A stretch of 64,000 nucleotides of DNA from Vanilla planifolia (Eukaryota > Streptophyta > Magnoliopsida > Asparagales > Orchidaceae), in the NCBI GenBank assembly GCA_023846275.1, contig CM043865.1, positions 29,059,912 to 29,123,911 on the forward strand, given 5' to 3'. The notes under the pieces are model-generated. The model ran no database searches. It saw only the letters and a list, made by a program, of their open reading frames with translations, and had not been told where the DNA came from. Within the stretch, counting starts at the first letter, position 1, and each line of letters opens with the position of its first letter. The translations under genes and the position numbers were made by a program. This document shows positions 51,570-63,927 of this stretch, in pieces.

Positions 51570-54500
51570 TCATGAAGGCCAAGTGTCGCTGAAGTCGGTG
51601 CTTCCGCTTCTCGAGCTGCTTCCATGACGGCTGTGAATGGATAAGCCTCTCATATGGTCATCCAGAGCAGAGCCATCCATGTGCTTCTCCTTGAAGAATC
51701 GTTCTCTTTCCAGGTGTTTGGAGGGAGGAGGTGGTATGGAGACAACCGGAGGGTGAGGTGGATGCTGCCTGCCCTCGCTGTCCGAAGTTTGTATCGAAAG
51801 GGGGCGAACAAGACGATGTCGCAGCTCCTCGTCCGGAATAGTTCTCAAGGAGCCGCCCATGAAGTCAGAATCATCTTCTGCACGAGCTTTTCCTTTGGAT
51901 ATCCTGTAGCAAACGTCAATTCACAATGAGATTGCCATACATTGTGTAAAAAGAGTTGTGGGAAACACAAACTCTTCTTCATTAAATCAAACAGTTGTGG
52001 AAGCTGTTCAGAAAACTTAATGACAAAGAAAACACTCTCCAAATAGAGCTTCAATTCAAACCATGTATTAAGAGTTCACCAAAACAACGACAGCAGAACA
52101 AACCTTGAGCTAATGTCGACATATATACTTCTCATGTCATTTCCACAAGAACATGTTATCTAGGAAAAATAAAAGTACCATGATCCCAACCAAGGATGTT
52201 CTCCAGCTATGCACGTAAACTGTAAGCAATAAAAAATGCTGGCTTTTGCACAATACAATACCTACGAAAAAGACGCTCTTCATCATCCTCAGCTTCCTCG
52301 TTAGCCAGTACATTTGAATTGGAGAGAGCTCGAACTGAAACAAGGGAGTCATGATGGGCAAGTAACTGCTCAAGCTGCTCATTCACCTCTATTGCTCGAG
52401 AAATCACCTTTTCGTCACTTCCAAAGAAAGGAGATTAGATCACGACAACCGATTTAAATAGAAAAAGAATTTAACTACAACTGACTTGAAAAAAAGTTCA
52501 AGTCAGGTTAAAATAGAAAAGGGGTTTCAGGTTAAAGTATAAATGATAAATAACACCAATAATATGCTAAAAGGTTTCATGATAGGTTGATACCAATAAA
52601 AGTTTTGGTGGATCGTTGCTATGAAATTTAAAATAAACAGAATGCAAAAAACATGCACAAGATTGAGAAGAGCATGAGGAAACAAAGCCGGGAATACCAT
52701 AGATAACTTTGCTTTACTGAATCCAATAAAGAGTTTTCACCTTATTACTTGGTTCATTTTCACTTTCTTTACTATTTGTCTTGTGTAACCACTCTGGACT
52801 TCAGCATAGCAAAGGATACTTAGTAGTTCCGGAAGCATCTTCTCCTGCATTTTTGTTACTGTTCATTTCTTCCACAATTAGGGTTTTTCGCAAGATTACA
52901 TTGATTCTCACTATCTTCACAATCGAATGTTAAGGGCAATTGATGAAGCAAAAACGTCTCCAAATAGATAAAATGTCAACTCATGTAATGCCTATAGTAA
53001 CCTTCAATGATTGTTACTTATATCTATGAAAACTATAAATTATTTATAAATATATCTCATGAAAAATATATTAAATTAATATATCTTTGAATCCATTACA
53101 TCTAATTCAACTCCAAGACTTACTCCAAATATCTATTTAAATATTAAATCTGGTTTTTTATAAAAACAATATCTAAAGAATTTTTTTCTTTGACTCCTTT
53201 CTTAGCTCTCAAGAGTACAAAGGATGGCACAATGCATAATCTCATAAAGATCATTGTTTCTATGTACTTCGCACCAATAAGAGACTTCTTAAGCACATCA
53301 GTTCCAATCTGATGCAAAACTATAAAAACCTAAAAGTGCATTTATCACAAAATTTTTGTATCTCGAAAGTGATTGCATTCTAGTCTGAACACTAATACTA
53401 ACATGTCCTATTGAGATCTTTCACCTCAATCATTGTTTCTATGAACTTCGCACCAATAAGAGACTTCTTAAGCACATCAGTTCCAATCTGATGCAAAACT
53501 ATAAAAACCTAAAAGTGCATTTATCACAAAATTTTTGTATCTCAAAAGTGATTGCCTTCTAGTCTACACACTAATACTAACATGTCTTATTGAGATCTTT
53601 CACCTCGATCTCTTGAAGTCATTTTCTTAACAAACGTTACAATATTTATGAGCTTCAACTGTAGCTTTAAAATCAACTCTATGGTTAACCAAATCAAGAT
53701 AATACGTCAAAGCAATCTTCCTCATAATTGTGCTTTGAAATACAGAATTCATCAACTCTTTGAGCCTTAATGACAAATAATGCACTCTTGCAAATCCAAA
53801 GGACTCTAGCCCTTCTAGAAAACCTTGTGTCCATCATGACTTTGAGCATTTTAAAATACATGATTTTTTTCTTAAATTTGAAACATAGCTAATACTATTT
53901 AATATTCTAACCCTATCATAATAAGTTTTCAACTCTATTATGCCAAGGCTAATAATCTTACACTTTACATTATTTCACAAGCAAAACCATCATCACATAG
54001 CTTATAAGTAAAAAAACAAATCCATATAAAAAGATATATAGAACAAACAAGATAAATCCATGATTTATTTATCTTTGCATGTCTATACTGTAATCACTAA
54101 AATAACAATACTAAAATCTAAATAAAAGAAGTTTTCTATGGCACCTAAATTTATTGCATTGTACTAAATCTTTTTCATTTCTACTCTTTTTTCGAAGTTA
54201 TGCAATCTTTTACAATATGCCCTTTTTATATTAAAAAAAGTTATATCTTTATATTTTTCACACAACTTACAATTATAAAAATAAATGTTGAAATCCATAT
54301 TAATAGATCTCTCCTCAAAACCAACCCTTCAATCTACTTCTAACACCATTATTATCAAGATTAGAAATCACTTTCTTTGATAAAAGTAAATTTTTAACAT
54401 CTTATAAACTTATGATATCTCACCAATAATAACTCTCTAAAATTCTTACAAGAGGTAAGTAAAAAGCATAAAATAAAAAAAGTACAATCTTCAACATCTA

Positions 54501-57500
54501 TCTTCACATCTAAATTCCTGAAATTTCTAATAATAGAATTAAATAAATACAAATAAGGCTTTATTGTCATGACTTCATGCATAACAAACATGATTTTTAT
54601 TTTATATAAAGCACTTCGAAAATCTCTTGATTATGTATAAAGATTCCAACTTGTGTCATAACCCATGTATAATAGTTTCTCTAAAACTTTCACAAAAAGC
54701 TCATCTATCAAACAATGTTCAATAGCCAAAAATACTTATTCATCCATTTCCACTAACTCATGATTTATGACATTTTGTTCTTCCATGAGTGCTTTCACAA
54801 CTCTTTTTTAGACAAGTAACTCTCTTATATTAGTTCTCAAAGGCATAAAATTCCTAAAACCATCAAATTTTTTTATCTCATATTTTGTTGTTGTCAATAT
54901 TTAACAAAGCTAACACTAATTTGATATAGCAAGTGGCACGTAGTTATGAGAGCACCATTAGACTTCGATGTAGCAATTGACAAAGCAACAAGCTATAGAA
55001 ATCAAGAACAAAAAATCATGAGGATTTATATGATTTAGCTATAAATTAGCTTTTTGTTCATGAGAGAAGAATAATCCACCCATAAAAAAACCATGATCGT
55101 GATGCACAAATATAGTGAGCAAAAAACTCACTTTTTAAATCTCAAAGTACACCAAAATACTTAAAACATAAAAAACTTTTTGAATCTCTCTAATAACATA
55201 TGAAAATCTTGGTTTTTAAATAAAAAATGAACACTTGCATAGAGCAATGACAATATCAAGACGAAGTCTTAAACATCAAGATAAGGCCACAACTCATATT
55301 ATGCTTCTTGCCACATTCATGTTTGTTATTTATAGATGTGAAAACCCTGGATAACATAGAGATATAATTCATGAAAGATAAAATCTACAGATCTCTCAAA
55401 TATATTAAATCTAACTCAAATCCAAACAAACAAATATCAAAATATTATATCTATTTTTTATTTTAAATCTAAAATTTTTATATCTTAATGCTGAGATAAC
55501 ATCATATCACAAAAAAGCTCATATTCCATACTATGTTAGAAAAAAAAACAAATAAAACTAGTGTCATGAAATTCAAAAATATATAAGGAAAAAAAGAGAG
55601 AACAATTTTAAGTACACAATACGAAACTACAACAATTACCCATAAACAAAAGCTTTCCAATTTAAAAAAGTAATAAGTAGAGAAAGACCAATATTGAACA
55701 ATTAATGATAGCAATAGCAACAAAATTTTAAAAGAACATACAAATCCAAAATATCTATAAGTTATGAATATAAAAAAATATTGCAATTAATGCTTTTCCA
55801 TGCCTTAAGGTTGGTCGTAAAACAAAAATCAACCATAGGGAACCTTGTAAAACAATTAGCGGAAATTGCAAGTAGCAAATGCCAGTATGGATCTGATTAT
55901 TCAGCTATTAAAAACATCATGTGGAGCACATGACAAACTTGCCTTATGATAGTGCAAGGAAATACAATTGCAGCAAATAAAAAAGAGTAAAAAAATACTC
56001 AGAGCTACCAATAGTATACTAAAGACATGGTCATAACTCAGTAATAAACTATCAAAAAGAAAGTGTTTGATGCTATGAATACATTGATAAATATAGCCTA
56101 TTGATATGTCTCCCATTCAGAGCTAAGGACGATAACCCTTGCGATGGGAAACCACAAGGAAGAAGAGAAATAATAAGTGTTAAGTTTGGCTTTGAGAAGG
56201 AGCACCACCCAACAAGGGTGCCTCAATGGAGTAGTTGCACAACTTTCTAGTTGCCAGTAGGCCACACCCACAAGGATATTTTCCAGGGAAAGGAAAAGAA
56301 TAGTAAGCCTTTTTTCGATTAGGGCTAAGCAGAGAATAGGGAAAAGAATGTTCAATTTCCTTCATAGGACAGAAAGTATTCTTTTCAGAATTTTCAATAC
56401 ATAAGACGCATCTAATGCTTACATGACGCATGATCACAGAACCTACAGTTTGGCTCAAGCATACCAATAATAGCCAGGACCAAACTCCAGCATCCAAAAT
56501 CGGTTCCTCCTCAACATAACTTATCCCACTTGACCCTCTCAACAAATCCCACTCAAATCTTATATGATAGCAACTGTTGGTCCTTCCTGATGTTGAGTTG
56601 ATGGATCACAAGTAAATCATGTCGTAGATTCCTGACACAGGACTGTGATGTTGACGTCATTCCTAACTCGTCCTCATGACTCAAGTCACGTCCAATGTTG
56701 TGGTTATTCTCTTATCTGACTCATAGTCTTACTCGACCCAATGTTGCCTAATTGTATTCCAAAAATGGCACAAATGGCTGCCCAAGCCATGCTTGACTTG
56801 GAAATTTTTAACGAGGGACCAAAGATTTTATTCAACTCAACCTATAGTTACTTATCTTAACTTCCATCTTTTTTTTTTATGGTCACTCGTAACCCCCACA
56901 CGACATATCAAAAAATCATGTATCAAAAGTATGTAAGACTCATTGCTCCAACTCAAAGAATATTAAAACCAAAGGTCGTATTTGTCATTAAGTTGATAAC
57001 ATTGTTGATAGTATTATATGTGCATGGAACCCTAATACAAGTAAAAAAAGACAAAAACTATGCTATAGACAAAATAAATTTATCGACAAATGAGCCATAG
57101 AACCACTTATGAATAGAAATGCCAATCGAGTAGAATAAATCTCAAAAAATCCTAGAAGTTACCATGGCCTATCGAGTAGCCATCAAGACAACACACCAAG
57201 ATGCTCTCAACTCAACCACATGAACAATTTGCACGAAAAAAACATCTCAAGACAGCTAAAAGAAATAAACCCTATCAATCGTAAATAACACCAAGCTTGA
57301 TAACACCTAACTTGCTAACAACGTCGTCAAGGTTTACCTTAATTTATCTTGGAGGAGGAAGGAAAGGCACACCAAAAATTTTTATCCCTTTATACATCAA
57401 GTTCTTTACATTAGTAAAAAAAATATAAAAAATCATAAAATCATAAATTAAAAAAAAATAAGATACAAGTAAAATATCATCTTTTATAATATGGTAATAA

Positions 57501-57956
57501 TTTAATGAAGAAAATATACATGTGAAATACAAGCTATTAGTACTTAAAAAGTTGTTTACCCCTAGATCAAATATAAGAAAGTCTAAAGAAAATTCAAGAC
57601 GAAAGTTGAATCAAGGAACATAACTAGGTAACTGCTTGTTGCTTTTGAATTATTTGGCTTAAACAAAAAGAAATGTTTGGCATTTTTGCTCTAACCAAAG
57701 GATGCTATCTTATTTACTGGTTCTATTACTAAGGGGTGGTCCAAACATTGTTAACTATTAATGCTTTTGAATGTACGAAACAATTAGTAGATATCAGCAT
57801 GCCAACTAATTTCAGAAAAGGGTAACATGTTAAGCATAAGATTTGGTTGGGAGACATGAAAGCGTCTTACTGGCAAGTCATGATAAGATGCATTATCTGC
57901 TGCTTTTGAAAAGAACACTGCTCTATTAGATCCAAAATGAACTCATCAGCTGCCTC
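51570..57956 (-). CDS. TOM1-like protein (TOL, VHS-GAT family), last three exons only
   Basis: Exons 57871-57956, 52262-52417 and 51570-51903 join in frame to 191 codons plus stop. The first encodes GAT-domain helix sequence ([18 protein letters not shown], then [10 protein letters not shown]), the second continues it ([19 protein letters not shown], then an acidic [13 protein letters not shown]), the third is a disordered tail ([27 protein letters not shown]) ending TDFSDTWPS. The LFRR-acidic-KGKA pattern is typical of plant TOM1-like proteins, which bind ubiquitinated membrane cargo and pass it to ESCRT at endosomes. The VHS domain and the start are not in the window: I found no matching exon up to 64000. 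The intron between the first two of these exons is 5453 bp and contains a copia fragment. Joining across it rests on family homology and matching phase. Confidence 0.85.
53240..54900 (-). mobile_element. Decayed Ty1/copia gag-protease fragment in TOM1-like intron
   Basis: Reverse-strand reading gives the start of a copia gag ([20 protein letters not shown] near 54870, [20 protein letters not shown] near 54770) and the UBN2-type gag helix region ([20 protein letters not shown], 54450-54520). A decayed zinc knuckle lies near 54230, then protease and pre-integrase blocks ([17 protein letters not shown] near 53950, [14 protein letters not shown] near 53790). Stops and frameshifts are scattered. 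The sequence above it to about 55500 may be its 5' LTR, with CTATAAATA on the element strand, but no second LTR was found. Element orientation is the same as the host gene. Confidence 0.78.
53251..53608. repeat. 179-bp tandem duplication, highly similar copies
   Basis: Two copies (53251-53429 and 53430-53608) differ at only a few positions; both contain TTCGCACCAATAAGAGACTT, GATGCAAAACTATAAAAACC and GAGATCTTTCACCTC. They lie in the TOM1-like intron at the lower end of the copia fragment. The similarity contrasts with the decayed copia sequence and points to a recent event. Confidence 0.95.
54901..57870 (-). other. Remainder of TOM1-like intron
   Basis: This is AT-rich to about 56090, perhaps including an LTR of the copia fragment at 54901-55500. 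The block 56090-56870 is less AT-rich, with overlapping reverse ORFs but no domain that I recognise; it may be an LTR or other transposon fragment. The rest is AT-rich and featureless. Confidence 0.45.
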
Positions 57957-60900
57957 CTGCAAACCTTAGGACTTCTTAAAATCAGATTAAAGTATCAATG
58001 GATTAATAGATAAAAGGAAACATCTTGACATGATGCAAAATCATTATGCTAAGGGAAGAACCTTACAAATTTTTCTGTTTTTAGGAAGTAGAGGGAATGG
58101 GGGAGTAAAAATCAATTTGAGAGAAGAATAACAACTACAGTTGTATTTAAAGACCAGAAAATACACAAAAAGAAAACAAAAATGCTTCACCAACAAACAC
58201 AAGCAGGGAAAGAAAAAAAAAGTAGAGATGATAAATAAATAGAAACATGTACTAAACACAGGATGAAACAATCTCAAAACAAACAAAGAAAAATAAGTGT
58301 AAGCACATATTCACACTAATCAGAAATATTAAAAAAACCTTCTGATGTTGTCTTTTAGTAAATAAAAATAAAAAAAAATGTATGCACAACTTCATATTAG
58401 CACATTTGCTCTTCTGCATCTTACATTATTAACTTGAGGGAAGTAATCAGAAGACAATATAGATAAATTATTAGTAGTAGGCTGGCTGGGGCACAAAATA
58501 AGATTCATTGGTTGTATATTCGACCCTTTTGCTTTTCTAAGTCTACAAACCTTCAAATTTGTAACTCAAAATACACTATTAGTTGTATTAATAGTGATAT
58601 CAACATGCAGAATATATGTGTGGAGTGGCTCATCCATACATATGTAACAATAGCCAAGTATTTTTTCACCGAGCAAAACATCGTCAAATACTAGCTAGAG
58701 CCAAAACAAAAGAATAAGATCCAATATATAATATAATGGTAATGTAGAGATCCAATATATAATATAATGGTAATGTAGAGATCCAATATATAATATAAGC
58801 ACAAAAACAATTTCCAAACTAATGTTATTTTAAACTTTCAGAGCCAATATCAGAAATTATGGAAAGGATGCATTGGGTGGTATGGATAATGAAAACTGTA
58901 ATCTAAGCTTTGGAGTACACTATTTTTCTAAAATTTGTTAGGTCATTTAGTTTGTGTACAACCCTTTACCAAAAATGAGGATATAGTACTTTCTTGTTTA
59001 TTTTTGTTTTCTAGGGACAAAAAAAATCTCTATGCATTCCAAATCTAAATAGTATGCACAAGCCATTAGAGATCATTTGAATCATGTGAAGTAAGATTTT
59101 TCCCAGTATATTTCATGTATTTTCTCCATACATTTTTGTCATCCTCTGCTAGCCTTCCATTCATTTTTACTTGGGGTTTTCTCCCTTTTCCTCCCGCCAA
59201 TCCATACATTCACTTTCAACTCCCCCTTCCCTCCCCTTATACCTTAACAAATTATCCACTCATTCCTCAACTTTACCTTCTTCAGATCTACAACCCCTCA
59301 TTCTCTTCTTCAATTTCTGATTTAAACTTTCCACCATTCGTGTTAGCATATATTCAGTTCATTTTCTTCATAAATATTGTTGTTATTTTCCTTCATTTAT
59401 AATAGTGTCTTTCCTTTTCAATTTATAAAACTTCTTTAAACTTTCGTTTACCTGTCAACCATAGGTTTTCTAATGCAAATGAATCAGACTACTTTACTGT
59501 TTCAAACTGAGATAGGATGGTCCTTTATCCAAGATTTTTGTTGGCAATGTGTCCAGTATCTTAATTGACATAAAAACTTAACAACAAAGGGGAATGAGAA
59601 CCTTTGGACTTCTATTCATTGCAAAGGCTTTTTGTAATAATTATGGTCAAAACAATTGTTTCATTAAAGATATTTTTAAAGGTAAATCACAAGAAGGTTT
59701 GATATTGCACTGATCACTTGAACAAAGTCTAAACAACTACATGAAAGCTTATCGATAGAACCAAATAACTCAATCATGTCGATAAAAACCTACTTAACTA
59801 TGATGAAAAGAGCAACAATAACTCATGGGAATCAAAAACTACATAAACTATGTTTCAATCAAGCCTAATCCTCTCCTAGTCAAATTTGATTTCAATACCA
59901 CTTGTTAAGAAAGCTACATCAAATAGGGGTGCAAGTTGTGAACAATATACTAACAAGTAAACACCTAATAACCCAAATACTTAAATCTATAGATACAAGC
60001 CACATTAATTGTATACTAGAACTCCAACAATATGTACAAACTACAATATCAGATAAATTGTAATCAATACTAGAAATACCTTACCATCACCTACATCAGA
60101 AAAAATGCATTGCATGAAACTCCGCTGACTCCACATTTTGGGACAATAATTTGGAGGCATCCATCATGACTTTGATGTCACAATGGAAGGAATAAGAGGG
60201 TAACAAGGAATGTTAGATGCCACAAGAGCCATCATCACAAATGCAGAAGAGATTGATGAGTGTGCAAGAGAAGATATCAACATTGGGAGGGGATGACATT
60301 GAGGATATTTTGGATTAAAGCGCAAATGAGCCAATTATATCTGTGCAGTAAATTTAGGACAACTCCCGTACTACTAGAAGATAAAAAGCCTACAGAAGTG
60401 AACATGCACTGTCATGTCAGGTCTTTCCCATAAGCTTTGGTTATTTTTAGGTTATTATGCATCTGTTCATCGATAATATGTTACTTCGTAGTTGTCATTC
60501 TTACATAGATTATTCAACAGATATTTTTGGACAAGTTCATCCGTTTGTAATTTATGAAGCATGGGAAGAAACTCAAATATACATGATCATCATGTTTGCT
60601 GCTGCAAAATTCTACTGTTCAAGACTTGGCAGTACATATTATGTTACAACTTAGACCCTGCACATTCATTTTGAATAAGTTATATTATTTGTGAATTTAC
60701 GATTTAGTTGCTTCTCAAACATAAAGCATATCTCACATTGACGCTCTGATAAATTATCTCAGGATATACTAGCTTTCCAATTGAGCCTCCTTGTACATAT
60801 ACATCCGTGACTGTGATGAGGGTAAATAAGCATGTCAATGGTATCATATGATTTAAATACAAAGCGTCAAGAGACTTGAACATGGAGTAACTATGCTCGT

Positions 60901-61924
60901 TCAGGTTGGCAATGAATTCTGCAATAAAGCAAGTTCACTTGATGTACAAAAAAGATGTGCCGTCACTATTATGCAATTTCTAATGCCTATTCTTGGGATT
61001 CAGGTTGCATGGGTGCTTCTAAAGAAAGATTATGCTTATTGAGATTTATTGTTTTCATTCTCTTTGTGGTGTATATGCAGCTGTTTACATGGCATCTCCT
61101 TCCCTCTTAATTATCATGCAAAACTTCATATTCTCATGTGGGTTGATAGGATAATGGAATAGGTTAATCATTGGCTTCTCTATTTCCACATTTTATCAGC
61201 AAATTGTATGTCCATTTGTCATTTGTGCCTTTGCTTTGCTAACTCACTCATTTGTTTTTAATGAATGAACCATCAAGACCAGTGCAGCAATAACTTATCA
61301 GCATGAAGGTGCCAGATTATACATTTTACATTGCCTTGTGTATTCTCTTCTAGTTTTGGATCTTAAAATCCACTTCATTCAATTTTTGAAAGCATGTTAT
61401 TGGGTATTGTCTTCCACAAATAGGAGAGAGAAGAATGAAAAAAAATAACAATAGAATATAAAAAGAACTTTATTGTTTGGATCTTACAAAAAGGTTATTG
61501 GATAGTGCAAAACATTATAGAATTCATGTAATCAACCACACTTTATTCATTGCTGTATTTACACTCAGATTTACAGCCATTTTGTTTTTAATACTCAATT
61601 GTCTGACTTTGTCTCAAGTGATAATTGAATAGTATAGATGGGTCATTTGAAATTAGAATAACTGAGAACTGAGAAACTTAAATAACCACCCCTACAAGTT
61701 TAGAACAATTGAAACTCTAGCCATATCACCTCTTACTACGTTGAATTGACCCTCCAACAGTTTCACATGCAAAATATCAAACTTATTGTGTTCAAATTAG
61801 TTTAAGTTGCATCCCTAAGCTACATGAGCTAAAGATTAAGCCCATCATTATACCCCATGTTGTCAAGGTGCCCCACTTCTAAAAGGAGTTCAGATTAGAA
61901 ATAAATGCAATAGAAAAAATAATA
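57957..61924. other. Presumed TOM1-like upstream intron or intergenic DNA
   Basis: I searched both strands by eye for VHS-domain exons and found none. The region is mostly AT-rich. A less AT-rich block at 60090-60420 and a pyrimidine-rich block at 59110-59400 have no recognisable coding. Whether this is an intron depends on where the missing 5' exons lie beyond 64000. Confidence 0.45.
58718..58798. repeat. 31-bp tandem repeat, 2.6 copies
   Basis: Units start at 58718, 58749 and 58780 with GATCCAATATATAATATAA; the two full units are identical and the last is partial. It is a small minisatellite in AT-rich DNA. Confidence 0.95.
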
Positions 61925-61939
61925 CATTAAATCACTTGG
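61925..61939 (+). repeat. Target-site duplication, left copy
   Basis: CATTAAATCACTTGG matches CATTAAATCAATTGG at 63913-63927 in 14 of 15 positions. The pair brackets a segment with a LINE ORF1 remnant and a terminal A-run, so it reads as the target-site duplication of that insertion. Confidence 0.75.
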
Positions 61940-62128
61940 TAAGGACTCGTAAGAAAAGTATCAACTTTTAGTCAACGAGTTGCCTTGCCTTGATGAATGC
62001 ATGTATTGTACAAGACTCTCCCTTTCTCAATGATTTCAAGCTCTACTAGGGTTTCCTAGCAGAGCGTTGCTTGTCCTCATACATTTCCCGATTTCCTCGT
62101 ACATCTCTCTTATTGGATCGTCGTTGAC

Positions 62129-63230
62129 ATGGGGCACAAACAAAATAGATTTCTCCTCCGTGGCTTCAATAAATCGCTCTGGCTCTTTGATCGGTCCCTT
62201 GGTGCCTACATTTCACTACCAATGAAGTTGGCCTTGCAAGCCCTGTCGCAGCCAGTTTTGGCACTGGATGCAATGGCTGGTCCTCATCCTTCGGTCTCTG
62301 TTCTAATTCCTTTAGAACCTATTTTGACTCCTTCGAAACCTATTCCAACTCCTCTACTCTCACTCCTCTGATTCCTCTTGCCACAACTATAACTACCTCA
62401 TACAACCAATTGGTTTGAGGGGTTTCAACCATAAGCCTTCGACTACTACATATCAAGTTGATAATAAATGCACCTTCATTATTGATCAACTGACAATTAT
62501 AGGGGATGTCACCACAAGTAAACTGATAGTTTTCTTCACTAACGAGGATGTGCATACACATTTCGACCCCTTCAACTTTGCTTTGGTTGAAATTTCTCTT
62601 TGAACAACCTTAACATAAATTCATCATGTAAAGGTTTTTTGATAATTGAGTTTAGAAGTTTCTTCTCAATTGAGACATTAAATCCCAAACAAATCTTAAT
62701 TTGGTTTGAAAGTGAAAAGGATTTCTTTGAGTGTTGATTGCATGGAGTTTGGACCTTCCAAGGCTTCCCTATGAGAACTTTCAAGTAGTCCCCCTTTTTT
62801 TCTACTAAGTTTGAATTCCCAATTATATCAATTTGGATCTCGCTTCCACATGTGCTTGTGCACTTCTTTAGCAAGGATCCCTTGTTCTCTATATGTCATG
62901 TTATTTGGAAACCACATAAGATCAACGCCTCAACTGCTTCTCTTGTTCCACTCAGTGTTGCAAAAATATGCTTTGAAATTAATCTTCAAAACAAACTACT
63001 GGATAAAAAATGGATTGAAAATAATTCATTTGTCTTCTAGCAAACTCTGGAGTACAAAAATTTATTTGACTCTTACCTCTTTTGACATAAGCTTAATCAT
63101 AAAGAATCAAATCTCTGTCAAAACCCCAAGCAAGCCCATAGGAATCAACAACCCATTGAGAATCTCAAGACGAAAAAGTAGAAAATCTGGAAACAAAAAC
63201 TTCAATCTAAATAACATGCCTTGGTAAAAT
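62129..63230 (+). pseudogene. LINE ORF1 (DUF4283) remnant
   Basis: It begins MGHKQNRFLLRGF near 62129, with a Pro-rich part ending near 62370. After frameshifts and stops come recognisable DUF4283 blocks: FESEKDFFECWLHGVWTFQG (about 62710-62770), FPMRTFK, ISIWISLPHVLVHFFSKDPL (about 62825-62885), NASTASLVPLSVAKICFEI near 62920-62985, and FWQTLEY near 63035. The same block order (CWLR..W..FPMR..KW, then PVWISF..LPLHLFDK) is seen in ORF1 of the full-length LINE. The CCHC knuckle expected next is not intact. It encodes no functional protein as it stands. Confidence 0.78.
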
Positions 63231-63903
63231 AGTTCTCTTCAAACTACTGATAATCAAGGTGTCATTATCTAAGTTCCAACCTCTATTGAGGGTATCTCTA
63301 GTAATCAAAACATAGCTTCTAAAAACTCTGTTAATCCTACTACTCTTGAGCCCTCCATCTCTAACATTCTTTCATCAATATTGGATTTTCCTCAAATAGT
63401 TGATTTTCCTTACCATAACATCTTCATTAGGTAGAATCTCATATGGCTTTTCACTCAAATTGATCCCCAAATCGATGCTTTACATTAAGCTTATAGAGGA
63501 AGCACTCTATTTAAGTCTTGTCCCAAGGTTTCATTATGTTTAAGAGAAATGTATAATTATTAGTTGAATTTAGAGTCTAAAAAACTCAAAATCTTTCATA
63601 GATAACTCTTAAACTTTTTGCAAAAGGGTTCTCTTTTATAGCATCCAACTATGTAATGGTCGATTTTGATGAAGCTTTAGCCTTGTTATAATGGTTACCT
63701 TATTCTACTTGAGTGGTAAAAAACCTCCCAATTCTTCAATACAAACACAAAGAAAAAAAGGAAGGTTAGGTCAAGTGTTAATCTTTACGACTCCTTATTG
63801 GATATTTTGTTGTTTTGCATGCTGCAATATTACCCTATCAGTGTATCATGTATAGAATCCTTTGTAATCTATTGGATGAGCAATAACATAGTATTTATGT
63901 TTT

Positions 63904-63911
63904 AAAAAAAA
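63904..63911 (+). other. 3' A-run of the LINE derivative
   Basis: A short run of A residues directly precedes the right target-site duplication. It follows a 3' UTR-like stretch with AGCAATAA (63879-63886). It is short compared with the tail of the full-length LINE, consistent with age. Confidence 0.6.
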
Positions 63912-63912
63912 C

Positions 63913-63927
63913 CATTAAATCAATTGG
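63913..63927 (+). repeat. Target-site duplication, right copy
   Basis: CATTAAATCAATTGG is the partner of 61925-61939 with one mismatch. It begins immediately after the A-run, where a LINE target-site duplication is expected. Confidence 0.75.

Larger units (their letters stand above)
61940..63912 (+). mobile_element. Non-autonomous LINE derivative (ORF1 remnant, no ORF2) with TSD
   Basis: About 1.97 kb on the plus strand lies between 15-bp near-identical direct repeats and ends in a short A-run (63904-63911). It contains a 5' leader, an ORF1-like remnant from about 62129 with DUF4283 sequence, and then a short region ending TGTAATC...AGCAATAACATA before the A-run. The same 3'-end motif pair (TGTAATC then AGCAATAAAATA) occurs in the full-length LINE at 29.7-34.8 kb. 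No endonuclease or reverse transcriptase sequence is present, so it has lost ORF2 by internal deletion and would need a partner LINE for mobility. Decay of ORF1 shows that this is not a recent insertion. Confidence 0.72.

Noticed and set aside
59115..59402. 95-codon plus ORF rich in Pro, Ser and Phe
   Set aside because: It arises from a pyrimidine-rich tract and has no domain or gene context.
60060..60420. Possible reverse-strand exon of the TOM1-like gene with a good donor (GTAAGGT)
   Set aside because: The translation does not resemble VHS or GAT sequence in any frame, and stops interrupt it; kept as unassigned.
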